DNA of 64,000 nt from Desulfosediminicola ganghwensis (lineage in GTDB: Bacteria > Desulfobacterota > Desulfobulbia > Desulfobulbales > Desulfocapsaceae): the NCBI RefSeq assembly GCF_005116675.2, contig NZ_CP050699.1:2627001-2691000 (forward strand), given 5' to 3'. Shown piece after piece: positions 37,067 through 46,279 of the stretch (positions are counted from its first letter, which is position 1; every line of letters starts with the position of its first letter). The position numbers and the translations under genes are program-made. The notes beneath the pieces were generated by a model that was given only the letters and a program-made list of their open reading frames with translations, did no database searches and was not told the DNA's origin.

Positions 37067-37888
37067 ATGAATCAAAAACAGACCACAAATACTGGTGATG
37101 CTCCAGAGCTTTCAGGCAACATAGTGCTCGATTGCCAGGCTGAAAAAATATTTTACGGTGATTTTCTTGCTGTGCGCAACAGCCACGTACCGATTCGCAA
37201 AAATCAGGTGACGGGTTTTATCGGCCCGTCAGGTTGTGGCAAGAGCACGGTGCTCAAGAGTATCAACCGCATGAACGACCTTATTCCGGGCTTCCAGTTC
37301 CACGGCAAGGTGCAGTTTCACGGCGTGAATATCTACGACAAAAAGGTTGATCCGGTTTCTGTTCGCAGGAATATCGGTATGGTATTCCAGCAGCCGAACC
37401 CGTTTGCCATGTCCATTTATGAAAATGTAGCTTTTGGTCTGCGTCTTAGCAGATTCAAAGGAGATATGGATGAGCAGGTGGCAAAAGCTCTCAAGGGTGC
37501 TGCGTTGTGGGATGAGGTGAAAAATAAACTCAAAAGCAATGGCCTTGCCTTATCCGGTGGCCAGCAGCAGCGTCTCTGCATTGCCCGGGCAATTGCCACC
37601 GAACCGCAGGTTCTGCTCATGGATGAGCCATGCTCCGCACTTGATCCGATTGCCACCAGACAGATCGAGGAGTTGATGCATGATTTGAAAAAGCGTTTTA
37701 CGGTTGCTATCGTGACCCACAACATGCAGCAGGCCCAGCGTGTTGCCGATCAAACAGCCTTTTTCGCGGTGGATATTTCCCATGGAGGCCGAACCGGTTA
37801 CCTGGTGGAGATGCGGCCCACCATGGAGCTGTTTGAAGATCCGAAAGAAGAGTTAACCAAAGAGTACCTCCACGGTGAATTCTCCTAA
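37067..37888 (+). CDS. pstB: Phosphate ABC transporter ATPase PstB
   Basis: A 273-residue ATPase that powers phosphate uptake. Walker A is GPSGCGKST, the signature is LSGGQQQR, Walker B is [12 protein letters not shown], and the switch histidine is in [18 protein letters not shown] is typical of PstB. The N-terminal 20 residues are slightly extended. No phoU gene follows, which is unusual because phoU is often last in pst operons. The next gene encodes a Fic-motif protein. Confidence 0.95.
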   Translation: MNQKQTTNTGDAPELSGNIVLDCQAEKIFYGDFLAVRNSHVPIRKNQVTGFIGPSGCGKSTVLKSINRMNDLIPGFQFHGKVQFHGVNIYDKKVDPVSVRRNIGMVFQQPNPFAMSIYENVAFGLRLSRFKGDMDEQVAKALKGAALWDEVKNKLKSNGLALSGGQQQRLCIARAIATEPQVLLMDEPCSALDPIATRQIEELMHDLKKRFTVAIVTHNMQQAQRVADQTAFFAVDISHGGRTGYLVEMRPTMELFEDPKEELTKEYLHGEFS

Positions 37889-38005
37889 TGGTAGGGAGGA
37901 CGATGATATGAGATTGCAATTGCAATTGTTTTGTGCAAATTTCACCACCATTCTATTGGTCGTGTTTCATATCGAAAAAAGTGGTGCGGAACTCAGTGAA
38001 TAACG

Positions 38006-38680
38006 ATGCCAAAAGATAAGTTTCGACTTAATCTCGAAGAGATAGAATGGTCTCTGCGAAACGTTCAGGAAAATTTTGCCAAAATTAATGATACTCTTCT
38101 GATGCGCCGTGAGGTGCTGGAGGATGTTATCCTTGAGAACATGCTGGCCGGGTACATATATCTGGATAAGCACCTGACAAAAGGTTCGAGTTTGCTGAAC
38201 AAACACGAATTGAATCATCTGCTGGAACTCAATCACATTGTTCTCTGTGGTCCGGATCCCAAACAGAGAAAGGATTTCGGACATCATATCAAAGTAACCA
38301 CCGAGCGTTTTTATAATCAGGATAAATGCAGTATCGGGCTTATCAAAAAATGGGCAAAAAAGCATAAGGATGACTCCCCCTGGATTCAGGCGGCGGGAGT
38401 CTATGTAATGCTTATCAGTCAGCCACAGCTCTTCCTTGAAGGGAATCATAGGACGGGGGCATTACTTATGAGTCACATCCTGGTTCGAAACGGTCTTCCA
38501 CCTTTTGTGCTGACGGTTGACAATGCAAAACCCTATTTCGACCCATCGACACTGGCCAAGCAGACGAACAAAGATTTTCTGGGCGTCTACTATAAGCTGC
38601 CTAAAGTTAAACGAAACTTTTGCACTTTTCTGGAAGCTCAGGCGAATTTCGATTTTTTAAACACTAAAATAAAGAAATAA
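38006..38680 (+). CDS. Protein with a degenerate Fic-type motif
   Basis: A 224-residue, mainly helical soluble protein. Residues 141-151 read QLFLEGNHRTG and are followed by ALLMSHILVRNGLPPF, which aligns well with the Fic consensus HPFxxGNGRTGR and the helix after it. Three usual residues differ: catalytic His is Gln141, the second Gly is His148 and the final Arg is Ala. Fic proteins usually transfer AMP or other nucleotide parts to proteins; this one may be inactive, bind nucleotide only, or use another chemistry. The family call is from motif similarity alone. It lies 117 bases after pstB on the same strand; the ribosome site is weak. Confidence 0.55.
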   Translation: MPKDKFRLNLEEIEWSLRNVQENFAKINDTLLMRREVLEDVILENMLAGYIYLDKHLTKGSSLLNKHELNHLLELNHIVLCGPDPKQRKDFGHHIKVTTERFYNQDKCSIGLIKKWAKKHKDDSPWIQAAGVYVMLISQPQLFLEGNHRTGALLMSHILVRNGLPPFVLTVDNAKPYFDPSTLAKQTNKDFLGVYYKLPKVKRNFCTFLEAQANFDFLNTKIKK

Positions 38681-38841
38681 AAACGTTAAGTGCCGCTCAT
38701 GGGCCGGTAAGAATACTGTTTCAGTTTTTTTTGTATTTCCTGGCGTGACCTGGTTCTCTTCATCTTAGGATATGCGTCGTGGTATAATTGAGTGATAGGC
38801 ATGACTGCTATCATGGTTTGAACTCAAACGGGAGGTGGATT

Positions 38842-39108
38842 ATGGCTGTATCATCTGATTTTGAAAAACTATTTGAGCGTCTAAAAACAGAAAGAGACAA
38901 CTTGAAACTCAAACTTCACCTCGGCTCTATGGAGGTGCGTGAGGAGTTTGATGAGGCAGAAAAGAAGTGGCAGCAGCTGAAAAGCAAGGCAGCAAATGTC
39001 ACAGACGAGGCAGCGGAGACCTCGGAAGAATATCTCGATAAGGCCAAAGTTGTCGGTAATGAATTAAAAGAGGCTTATAAGAGGATCAGCGAGCGCCTGT
39101 CAAAATAA
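38842..39108 (+). CDS. Small coiled-coil protein, unknown function
   Basis: An 88-residue, highly charged and almost entirely helical protein with heptad-like spacing, rich in Glu, Lys and Ala (VREEFDEAEKKWQQLKSKA). GGGAGG lies just before ATG 38842. It looks like many short, soluble helical proteins of unknown function in proteobacteria. It has no close partner gene. An in-frame ATG 54 bases upstream is ignored because it lacks a ribosome site. Confidence 0.7.
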   Translation: MAVSSDFEKLFERLKTERDNLKLKLHLGSMEVREEFDEAEKKWQQLKSKAANVTDEAAETSEEYLDKAKVVGNELKEAYKRISERLSK

Positions 39109-39316
39109 ATGTTCGATGTATAAAATAGCCCAACGCTCAAAGCGGGTTGTGTCAGGGCTGCAACGAGAGCAGGGTGCAGGAGATATCGGTTGCCTCATTT
39201 CGGGTTTTCCTATCCTGAAGTGGGGCATAATTTTTCAGGGTAAGAAATGGTTGTGGTGCGTTGTGCGTTCTGCGCTGTAGCACCTTTTCGCGCGGCATGC
39301 CCTCCAACACATAGGT

Positions 39317-39766
39317 TTACCTGTAATAATCCACCCAGCTAAAGAATATGCTATCCGCGTCGCTGAATGCTTTTCTTGCCAGGCAGACATCAAAATACTT
39401 CCCGTTCTGGTCAATGCCGCTCCTGATTTCCAACTCGTCTATCTGAAAAATCCTGTCTGCAGCCGTAAATGTGAAGTCTTCGAGGTTGTTGAGGCGGAGG
39501 TGGATGATTGTTTTGGCGGGCCAGCTCCCGTAAGCTTTAGTGATTGAAGCTCTGCCGATTCCGGATTTGGAGAAAACTTCAAAAATAACATCGGAGGCGG
39601 TACTTTTCATTTCAATCTGCGCTGGCAGAGAATGAAGAGAACGTGTCTCAAACTGAATGTCCTGTACTTGAGAAGTGCAAGCACCAATTGTAAATAGTAG
39701 TGCAAGTGCGCAACCGATGAAGGTGCGTTGAAGAAAGCGAAGCGGGCCAGTATCTGGATTGGTCAT
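39317..39766 (-). CDS. Putative lipoprotein
   Basis: A 149-residue protein. A basic N-terminus and hydrophobic core lead to a lipobox-like FTIGAC, so Cys30 is probably lipidated. The mature part is likely beta-rich. No family is recognised. It is divergent from the upstream coiled-coil gene and lies downstream of the interrupted frame at 39974-41044 on the same strand. Confidence 0.6.
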   Translation of the reverse strand: MTNPDTGPLRFLQRTFIGCALALLFTIGACTSQVQDIQFETRSLHSLPAQIEMKSTASDVIFEVFSKSGIGRASITKAYGSWPAKTIIHLRLNNLEDFTFTAADRIFQIDELEIRSGIDQNGKYFDVCLARKAFSDADSIFFSWVDYYR

Positions 39767-39973
39767 GAGTATCTTTCAGCTATCAGCGTATCAAAGTGAC
39801 GAAAAGTTGAGTTTGAGCCTTGCCTGATCATCAGTTCAGGTGGGGAATGAACTCTTTGAATATAAAGAACCGGTGAGGGTTGGGCAATTGTAATCAGCAT
39901 TGAAACTCAGACGGGAGAAATCAGGGAGGCTGCATGAAAAGATATTATCATAACCTCCCTGAATTAATTTCAA

Positions 39974-41044
39974 CTAAAGGCGATCACACAGAACGGGATT
40001 CTCCCTGTAAAAGCCATCTACCGAAGCCTTGCTCCAGTTGCCGCCGCCGGTGTGGATAGGGGAGACGGTGATTTTCAGTACGTGGCAAACACCTTCAGCA
40101 TTTTGTACTCCTGCTGTGAAAATTGCTTCCTGCTTCTGGGGTTCACCGGTAAGTGAATGGTTCTCCTGATTCCACGATCTACTTGTCTGGTATGGTGCGG
40201 GCTTGATGTTATTCAGGTATTCATGTTTTTCCGCTAAATGCTGCTTTTCGGCAGTTGTTTCCAGCTTGTCATATGCCAGCAGGATAGCGTCCAGGGCTTA
40301 CAGTACACCGGGCGCGTCATGAAATTCCTGCCTCCATTCATCTGAAATCGGCTTCATTTCGCTGGAGTTGCGAAGCTCATGCCATTATGCCATTGAGCGA
40401 GGTGAGCCTCAGAGAGATAGAACTGCCTACGAAACCGTTCCAGATCTCGCCACTTTCATGGTTTCCTGGCGTGCTGTTTCGCTCTTTTCAAGGTTATTCA
40501 CCGCCTCTCCCATGAGCGTGTCAAGTATCACTAGATAGTGACTCAGATCGTAATAGGCAATGTTTTGTTCGAGGTTGATGACAGCATTGTTCAATCTCTT
40601 GGCAGCCCGGTTTACGTTGACGTCATAGCTGTATTTCTTGATCTCGGTGTAGAGATCGACCAGGATTTTTTGCACGTTGTTCAGGCGGTAACCGTGCCTT
40701 TTCTCAATGGGTGTCACATCTTCAAAAACCAACACCGGGATGAGTTCTCCCTCCATTTTTTCGCTGAGTGTCTGGGGCATTGAGGTGAGTTGGGAAGTGT
40801 GAGGGATAATGTCAATTGCCAGTTGTCTGTTCATCGCGTTTTGCAATTTTCTGGCGCAGCGGTTGATCTGGCCTCATGGCTGCGTGTACCTTGATTGACC
40901 AAGCTGTTTGTCGAATTGCTGGTAAAAGCGGGTGAGAGATTCCTTAGTTTTGTTCTCATGTTTGCCCGCGACGGTAAACGATGCTGAACTTAGCAGTATA
41001 GCACTTGAAAAAGCCAAAAATCTTCAAAGAGATGTGGTTTTCAT
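39974..41044 (-). pseudogene. 357-codon secreted-protein frame with six in-frame stops
   Basis: On the minus strand, one frame from ATG 41044 to TAG 39974 reads as a single protein if six stop codons are ignored: codons 7 (TGA), 57 (TGA), 206 (TAG), 212 (TGA), 220 (TAA) and 249 (TAA). The start looks like a signal peptide (MKTTSL-stop-RFLAFSSAILLSS). The largest uninterrupted block (40427-40873) is about 149 codons and strongly protein-like, with an amphipathic helical part. No indel is needed to join the blocks. Each stop could come from a C-to-T change in Arg, Gln or Trp codons. The family is unknown. Pseudogene is the simplest reading. Confidence 0.6.
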
Positions 41045-41381
41045 TAGGGATGATTTCTGAACTGGTACTATTGAGAGAGGGGGGGCATATGAGTTACCAT
41101 CGTATCTCCATCTGCCTGGGATGATGTACTGTAGAAGTTATAATATAGCTAAATTAATCAAATTTTTTATGTGATTTTATGGCACGCTTGAAATAGCAGG
41201 GGAATGGGAACTTGTAAATATAAAGCAGGCTGTGCAGGTCAAATATCTTAATATTTCGTTGTGAATTCGTTTTGTTAGGTCTGATATGGCTACTTTGGCC
41301 AGGGACTGTCAGGATGGTCGGTAGGAGTGACGCAGCGAAAGATGAAGAGAGTTTAATTGAGCAGGGACAGCATAAAAAGCA
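41045..41381. other. Intergenic region, nothing assigned
   Basis: A 337-base AT-rich stretch upstream of the interrupted frame and downstream of the DGC gene. I see no gene, no RNA and only short repeats such as AATATCTTAATATT near 41245. Confidence 0.45.
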
Positions 41382-41789
41382 CTAACAGCAACAACCAGGA
41401 ATCATGGGAATTGTCATGGTGACTAAAGTGGCCTCTGCCACGATACCATCCTTTGCCAGGATAAGCGCTTCGGCAAAGTTTTCCTGTAGATCGTTATCAT
41501 CGATTCCCAGATCTGAGAGGACCAGATGGAAATCAGTCTGGAGACCGGTCTGTTCAGCGTACCTTGCTCCACATCTACGTTCGCAGCCATCTACAATTAT
41601 GGTTGGTGGCATTTCAGGACCGTTTGCCTCTGTCTTTTGGCAGAGCGCAATGTGCTCAGTGTTGAGCCAGCGTCCCTCTTTTTCGAGAACCAATTCCTGG
41701 GTTGCAGCAACGGTAAGCCTGCCTGCGTTCGATGGACCACGGCAAGGTAAGATGTAGAGTATTTCTTTCTTCGGGTACGTTTTATCCAT
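41382..41789 (-). CDS. DGC-domain putative zinc-binding protein
   Basis: A 135-residue protein resembling the DGC domain family (PF08859), named for a conserved Asp-Gly-Cys. An N-terminal LPCRGPSNAGRLT segment is followed by IIVDGCERRCG, giving several cysteines for metal binding. The tail is unusual, with PGCCC at the C-terminus, which adds a Cys cluster. The role of the family is not established; metal handling is suspected. Two unrelated small genes lie upstream on the same strand. Confidence 0.7.
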   Translation of the reverse strand: MDKTYPKKEILYILPCRGPSNAGRLTVAATQELVLEKEGRWLNTEHIALCQKTEANGPEMPPTIIVDGCERRCGARYAEQTGLQTDFHLVLSDLGIDDNDLQENFAEALILAKDGIVAEATLVTMTIPMIPGCCC

Positions 41790-41863
41790 GGTAAAAATGG
41801 TTTTTCGATTTCACATCAGGCTTTTGGCATCGTTGGTGCTGGTAGTAGAGAATTCCGGGCATT

Positions 41864-42370
41864 TTATTTTTCCAGACCATGCGTTCTTCGGACTCTCTCT
41901 ATTCGGCGACATATGGTGTTGCTGTTGTCAAATTGATACTGTTCTACTTCAACCTCAAGACCATCTCCGGGGTTGAACACATTCTGCAGGGCATAGAGGC
42001 GGCCGTTTCCCTCAAATGCAATGTGACAGCCCGTAGAAATCCGGACGGTCTTAATACCGGAAACTGATGGGATGTAGCGGTTGAGAATATCCCTGGGAAG
42101 CAATTTGATTTCTGTTAATTCATCCCGGTGCTGTGTAAGGATATCAATTCTGGCCTGGGTTGCAATCAGGGCATTTTCCCTGTTGATTGGATGGATCGGC
42201 AATAGGGAAAAGAGTGGTACCATGACGAAATCGGATTGGGTACGCTTTCTGTGTATATCGAGCACTACTTTGGCGAGGAGCGCGTCCCGTGCATCCATAT
42301 CCTGGAGTTCTCCCTTCTTCCCCCAGAGGTAACCTATGATTTTTTTGCACTGCTCAACTAATCCGCTCAT
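41864..42370 (-). CDS. Hypothetical protein, soluble
   Basis: A 168-residue protein with no signal peptide or membrane segment. An N-terminal helical region is followed by a likely beta-rich C-terminal part with STGCHIAFEGNGRLYALQN. I do not recognise the family. It overlaps the 3' end of the membrane-protein gene at 42354-42746 by 17 bases, so the two are probably coupled. Confidence 0.6.
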   Translation of the reverse strand: MSGLVEQCKKIIGYLWGKKGELQDMDARDALLAKVVLDIHRKRTQSDFVMVPLFSLLPIHPINRENALIATQARIDILTQHRDELTEIKLLPRDILNRYIPSVSGIKTVRISTGCHIAFEGNGRLYALQNVFNPGDGLEVEVEQYQFDNSNTICRRIERVRRTHGLEK

Positions 42371-42746
42371 CTTTTCTGTAAGTTGAAGGTGGTTGAGAAG
42401 CGGTGACCATCTGATAGATTTCCAGTAGAAGGATTATGATATATAACGCAGAAAGTACGAGAACCAGAAGGCCGAAAATAATAGGGTAGAGATGAGGTTC
42501 AAATAATAACTGACATAGATAACTGATGAAAATAGTCAATCCCGCTAGCTCAATAAGAGTGAAAAAATAATAACCGGACGGTGTGGATACAGATTGTTCT
42601 TTTGCGTATACCAGAATGAATGGAATAGCAAAAAACAGTAGAGGTATTGTGGTGGCACTGTCCGTATCGTTGCTGCTTTTGCCCAACGGTACAAGAATAA
42701 AGGCGATAAATAATGCTGCCACAACAACCTTGATTGATTTCAGCAT
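42354..42746 (-). CDS. Small membrane protein of unknown function
   Basis: A 130-residue protein with four predicted hydrophobic segments (about residues 5-22, 33-48, 60-82 and 88-112). Its stop overlaps the start of the soluble gene downstream, an arrangement that suggests the pair acts together. No family is recognised. Confidence 0.6.
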   Translation of the reverse strand: MLKSIKVVVAALFIAFILVPLGKSSNDTDSATTIPLLFFAIPFILVYAKEQSVSTPSGYYFFTLIELAGLTIFISYLCQLLFEPHLYPIIFGLLVLVLSALYIIILLLEIYQMVTASQPPSTYRKDERIS

Positions 42747-43015
42747 AGTATCTCTAACCCCCCCAGGTCATAGGCTGAACCATCTGAAATTGCAACGGTG
42801 CAACACGCTATGCAAGCTGCATAGAGTAATAATTGGTTGTGTAAAAAACCAATGAAGTCAATTGATTAACATTATTTTAGTTGTTGGTGCAAGTGTTGCT
42901 TGCCACGATTTAAAATTACGACTCGACCATTTTCACAGATCTGCGTACTCGTTTGCCGGAACAATCATTTTTTACTATAATCGGGTAAATCCAGGAGGAA
43001 GGTAATGGTGAAGAA

Positions 43016-43642
43016 TTACATTGAAGTCATTTTTTTTAAAAAAGTCTGCAGAAACGGTTTACGCAGATGCAATACGTCTTCTCTGGTGTCTGCATCAATT
43101 GTTATAAACTGATCTTCCACAGGCACCGCAAGGGCTTTATCTGTATATCTTCGCAGCAGGCCACGCATGCCATCTTGACCATCATAGTTGAGAATCTCGG
43201 GTATGAGCTTCGCTGAGATAAGTGGAGGATGTCCTCTCCTGCCGAGGAACTGTGGGTAGTAGATGAGACGGGAGGCATCATTATCTCTGGCATGTAGCAG
43301 CTTTTTAAGAGTTGCTGGATGAACCAGAGGAATATCGACCGGCAACAAAAAAAATGCGCCACAATCTTTAGGCTCTTTGACTCCGCACTGGATTGAAGAG
43401 AACATGCCATCCTGAAAATTATCATTATAAACAGGGCGAGAGGAGGTTTGGGCAATAATAGGCGTAAGCTCCTGGCTCCGATTACCGACCACGGTAACGC
43501 TGGGGATATCCAGATTTTCAAATAGAGTGATGGCATGTTCGATCAACCGTTTGTCTCCCACCCGTAGAAGGGGTTTGAATCCCTTCATTCGGGTAGAAAG
43601 ACCTGCGGCAAGAATAAGTGCTCCGGATTTATGGTTTGTCAT
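43016..43642 (-). CDS. MobA/MocA-like nucleotidyltransferase
   Basis: A 208-residue NTP-transferase of the molybdopterin type. The N-terminal LAAGLSTRMKGFKPLL contains the nucleotide-binding loop and the conserved lysine, and LLPVDIPLVH carries the metal-binding Asp. The RRGHPPL segment is typical of MocA (CTP:molybdenum cofactor cytidylyltransferase). It lies 26 bases downstream of a molybdenum hydroxylase large subunit, an enzyme class that usually needs the cytidylated cofactor, so MocA is the likeliest role. Guanylyl (MobA) specificity cannot be excluded. Confidence 0.8.
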   Translation of the reverse strand: MTNHKSGALILAAGLSTRMKGFKPLLRVGDKRLIEHAITLFENLDIPSVTVVGNRSQELTPIIAQTSSRPVYNDNFQDGMFSSIQCGVKEPKDCGAFFLLPVDIPLVHPATLKKLLHARDNDASRLIYYPQFLGRRGHPPLISAKLIPEILNYDGQDGMRGLLRRYTDKALAVPVEDQFITIDADTREDVLHLRKPFLQTFLKKMTSM

Positions 43643-43667
43643 AGGTCCTATTGCCTTGGAAATACTG

Positions 43668-45815
43668 TTACGTTTTTTTGAGTAAGTCGGTTTTAAATGT
43701 TAGATCCCGGAGCATTACGCCTGTAGCTTTGAAGACTGCATTGGCAACGGCCGGAGCCAGGGGAGGTACGGGCAGTTCACCGGTGCCGCCGACGGGGTGA
43801 ACACGTTGGACAATATGCACCTCAATCTCCGGTACCTCAGCCATGGTCAGGATCGGATAGTCATCATAGTTGGAGGTAATTACGCCTCCACCTGAAAATT
43901 CGACCTCTTCATGGAAAGCTGCGCTGAGGGCCATGATTGCTCCGCCTTTCATCTGAGCTTTGATAGCATTGGGAAATACTGCAAGCCCACAGTCGATAAC
44001 CGCAACCAGCTTGTGTACCGTGATCCCGCCACTGTCCTCATCAACAGAGACCTCCGCCATACAGCCTGAAGATGAGCCAAAACATTCTGCGATGGCGACA
44101 CCCCGACTCCTGCCGACTGGCACAGTGTCAGCCCAGCCGGATTTGTCAGCAAGAAGCTGTAGCACGCGGTAAGGTCTTGAATCTTTTTCCATCAGGCTGA
44201 GACGAAACTCCACCGGATCTTTGTTTGCCTTGGCGGCAAGTTCATCCATCATTGTCTCGACACTGAAGGTGGTGTAGGAGTAGCCAACCGAGCGCCAGAA
44301 ACCGACCGGGATGAGCAGGTCAGTCATGACATATTCCACATGCCGGTTTGGCAATTTGTAGACCATGTCTGGAATCCCCTGTACAGCGGTTGAGTCAACG
44401 CCGTTTTTTACAGACTGGGGTGCGAAGCGGCTCATTAATGACGGTGCGACAACTTTCTGGATCCAGGCGATGGACATTCCCTCTTTATCCAGACCGGCTT
44501 TGATCGTGGTGGCTGCGCCTGGGCGAAAATAGTCATTGGTGAAATCATCTTCTCTTGTCCACATCACTTTGACAGGGTGACCGACTATTTTGGAGAGGGT
44601 AACACTATCTTCAACCGGATCTGGTTCGCTGCGTAGTCCGAAACCGTCACCTGCTGGAGTTGTCATAATTTCAACTTTGTTATCCGGGAGCCCGGTGATT
44701 TTTGCTGCCATCATCTGGGCCATAGTCTGCCCCTGGGTGGGAACCCATACCCGGCAGCGGTCCTTTTCCACATGGGCGGTACAGTTGATAGGCTCAAGAG
44801 CTGCGTGGGCAAGGTATGGAAAAGTGTAATCTCCGTCGACAGTGACGTCGGCCTCAGTCATTGCTTTGGCGGCATCCCCTGTTTCTTCGGCCACTGCGCC
44901 TTGTTTGGTAAGGCCCTCTTGAAGGCTCCTTTTGATGGTCCCGGAATCAAGATCGGGCATTGTGCCTGGTGTCCATTGAATATTCAACTTTTCACGGCTC
45001 AGCATGGCAGCCCAGGTATTTTCGGCGCAGACTCCGACTCTGTTTGCGAATCGCACCACCTTGATTACTCCGGTCACCGAGTTGGCCACCTCCTCGTCAT
45101 AAGATTCCGGTTCTGCGCCAAATCGTGGGGGGCGAGAAACACAGGCGATACACATATCCGGTTGAAACTGGTAGATCCCGAATTTCGTTTTGCCAGCGAC
45201 TTTATCAGGGATATCAAATCGCTCTTTATCGGAGCCGATGAGACGGTAGTCTTCAGGGGCCTTCAGGGCAGGTTTTTCAGGGAAGGGAAGTGTTTGAGCA
45301 GCATCAATCAGCTGCCCATAGCTGATGGTGTGCCCGTCAGGGTGAATAACTGTACTTTCCCTGGTGGAAAGTTTTGCCGGAGCTATATCCCACTTCTTTG
45401 CGGCAGCTTCAAGCAACATCTGTCTGGCACCAGCCCCTGCCTTTCTAAACATATCCCAGCGATGACGAATACCGGTGCTGCCACCGGTTACCTGCATGCC
45501 CCAGTACGGATCTTTGAAGTCTTCTCCGGCAAGTGCCATTTTGGGCTGGACCTTTTGCCAGTCAGCATCAAGCTCTTCTGCTATTATCAAGGATATACCG
45601 GTATGAGTGCCTTGGCCGAGGTTGGTCTGGCCTATCCAGACCGTGACTGTATCGTCGGTGGCGATTTCAACGAAGGCGTGGGGTGTGAAATGCGATATTT
45701 CCCTGGCCATGGCTGGGCTGACCCGGAGCAGCAGACAGTCTCCGGGAAGAGCCGAGGCTGCAATTACCAGACTGCTTTTCTTTAAAAATGCACGTCGAGT
45801 GAGTTTGCTGGTCAT
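43668..45815 (-). CDS. Molybdenum hydroxylase large subunit, isoquinoline 1-oxidoreductase IorB type
   Basis: A 715-residue member of the xanthine oxidase/aldehyde oxidase family, IorB branch. It starts with a twin-arginine signal (TRRAFLKKSS), so the folded enzyme is probably exported. Cofactor-contact segments include GQTNLGQGTHTG, GDGFGLRSEPDP and PVGGTGELPVPP near the end. Family members hydroxylate N-heterocycles or oxidise aldehydes, taking oxygen from water; the physiological substrate cannot be read. It is two bases downstream of its iron-sulfur subunit gene, which carries an amber codon, and upstream of a MocA-like gene. Confidence 0.85.
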   Translation of the reverse strand: MTSKLTRRAFLKKSSLVIAASALPGDCLLLRVSPAMAREISHFTPHAFVEIATDDTVTVWIGQTNLGQGTHTGISLIIAEELDADWQKVQPKMALAGEDFKDPYWGMQVTGGSTGIRHRWDMFRKAGAGARQMLLEAAAKKWDIAPAKLSTRESTVIHPDGHTISYGQLIDAAQTLPFPEKPALKAPEDYRLIGSDKERFDIPDKVAGKTKFGIYQFQPDMCIACVSRPPRFGAEPESYDEEVANSVTGVIKVVRFANRVGVCAENTWAAMLSREKLNIQWTPGTMPDLDSGTIKRSLQEGLTKQGAVAEETGDAAKAMTEADVTVDGDYTFPYLAHAALEPINCTAHVEKDRCRVWVPTQGQTMAQMMAAKITGLPDNKVEIMTTPAGDGFGLRSEPDPVEDSVTLSKIVGHPVKVMWTREDDFTNDYFRPGAATTIKAGLDKEGMSIAWIQKVVAPSLMSRFAPQSVKNGVDSTAVQGIPDMVYKLPNRHVEYVMTDLLIPVGFWRSVGYSYTTFSVETMMDELAAKANKDPVEFRLSLMEKDSRPYRVLQLLADKSGWADTVPVGRSRGVAIAECFGSSSGCMAEVSVDEDSGGITVHKLVAVIDCGLAVFPNAIKAQMKGGAIMALSAAFHEEVEFSGGGVITSNYDDYPILTMAEVPEIEVHIVQRVHPVGGTGELPVPPLAPAVANAVFKATGVMLRDLTFKTDLLKKT

Positions 45816-45817
45816 AA

Positions 45818-46279
45818 TCAGCCTCCTTGTTTTTTGCTCAAGTCAGCTGCCATATGAATGGCTTCTTTTATCCTCGGATGAGACCCACACCGGCAGTAGA
45901 CATCATCCATCTGTTCATTGATCTGCTGGTCAGTGGGGCTGGGCTGCCGGGAGAGAAAATCGACAGTCTGCAGCATGATACCAGGCTGACAGTAACCGCA
46001 TTGCGGCACCTGCTTTTCCAGCCAGGCGAGTTTGACAGGGTGCTCATCCGCGAGTCCCTCGATTGTGATAATCTCACTGTCTTTTGCGTCTTCCAGGGTG
46101 ATTGAGCAGGACCGTATGGCTTCACCATCTAAAAGCACGGTACAAACTCCACAGAGAGCTATCCCACAGGTATATTTCACGCTGGTGATACCAAGAGTGT
46201 CGCGGAACACCTATAGAAGCGGGGTTTTCGGGTCTGCTTCTACTTGCTGGAGCGTACCATTGACCTGTAACGAAATCAT
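45818..46279 (-). pseudogene. Molybdenum hydroxylase 2Fe-2S subunit (IorA type) with in-frame TAG
   Basis: The minus-strand frame from ATG 46279 encodes a 153-residue 2Fe-2S subunit if one TAG (46211-46213, codon 23) is read through. Before it: MISLQVNG...TPLL. After it: VFRDTLG. The family has a Trp there (LLWVLRD), so TGG changed to TAG is the simplest history. The rest is intact: ferredoxin-type cysteines CGIALCGVC and a later Cys, then the second cluster QCGYC and CRCG. A TTGGAG ribosome site precedes the ATG. Without readthrough, only a fragment from the GTG after the stop could be made, and that would lack the first strand of the ferredoxin fold. Sequencing error or very recent mutation is possible. 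Confidence 0.7.
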
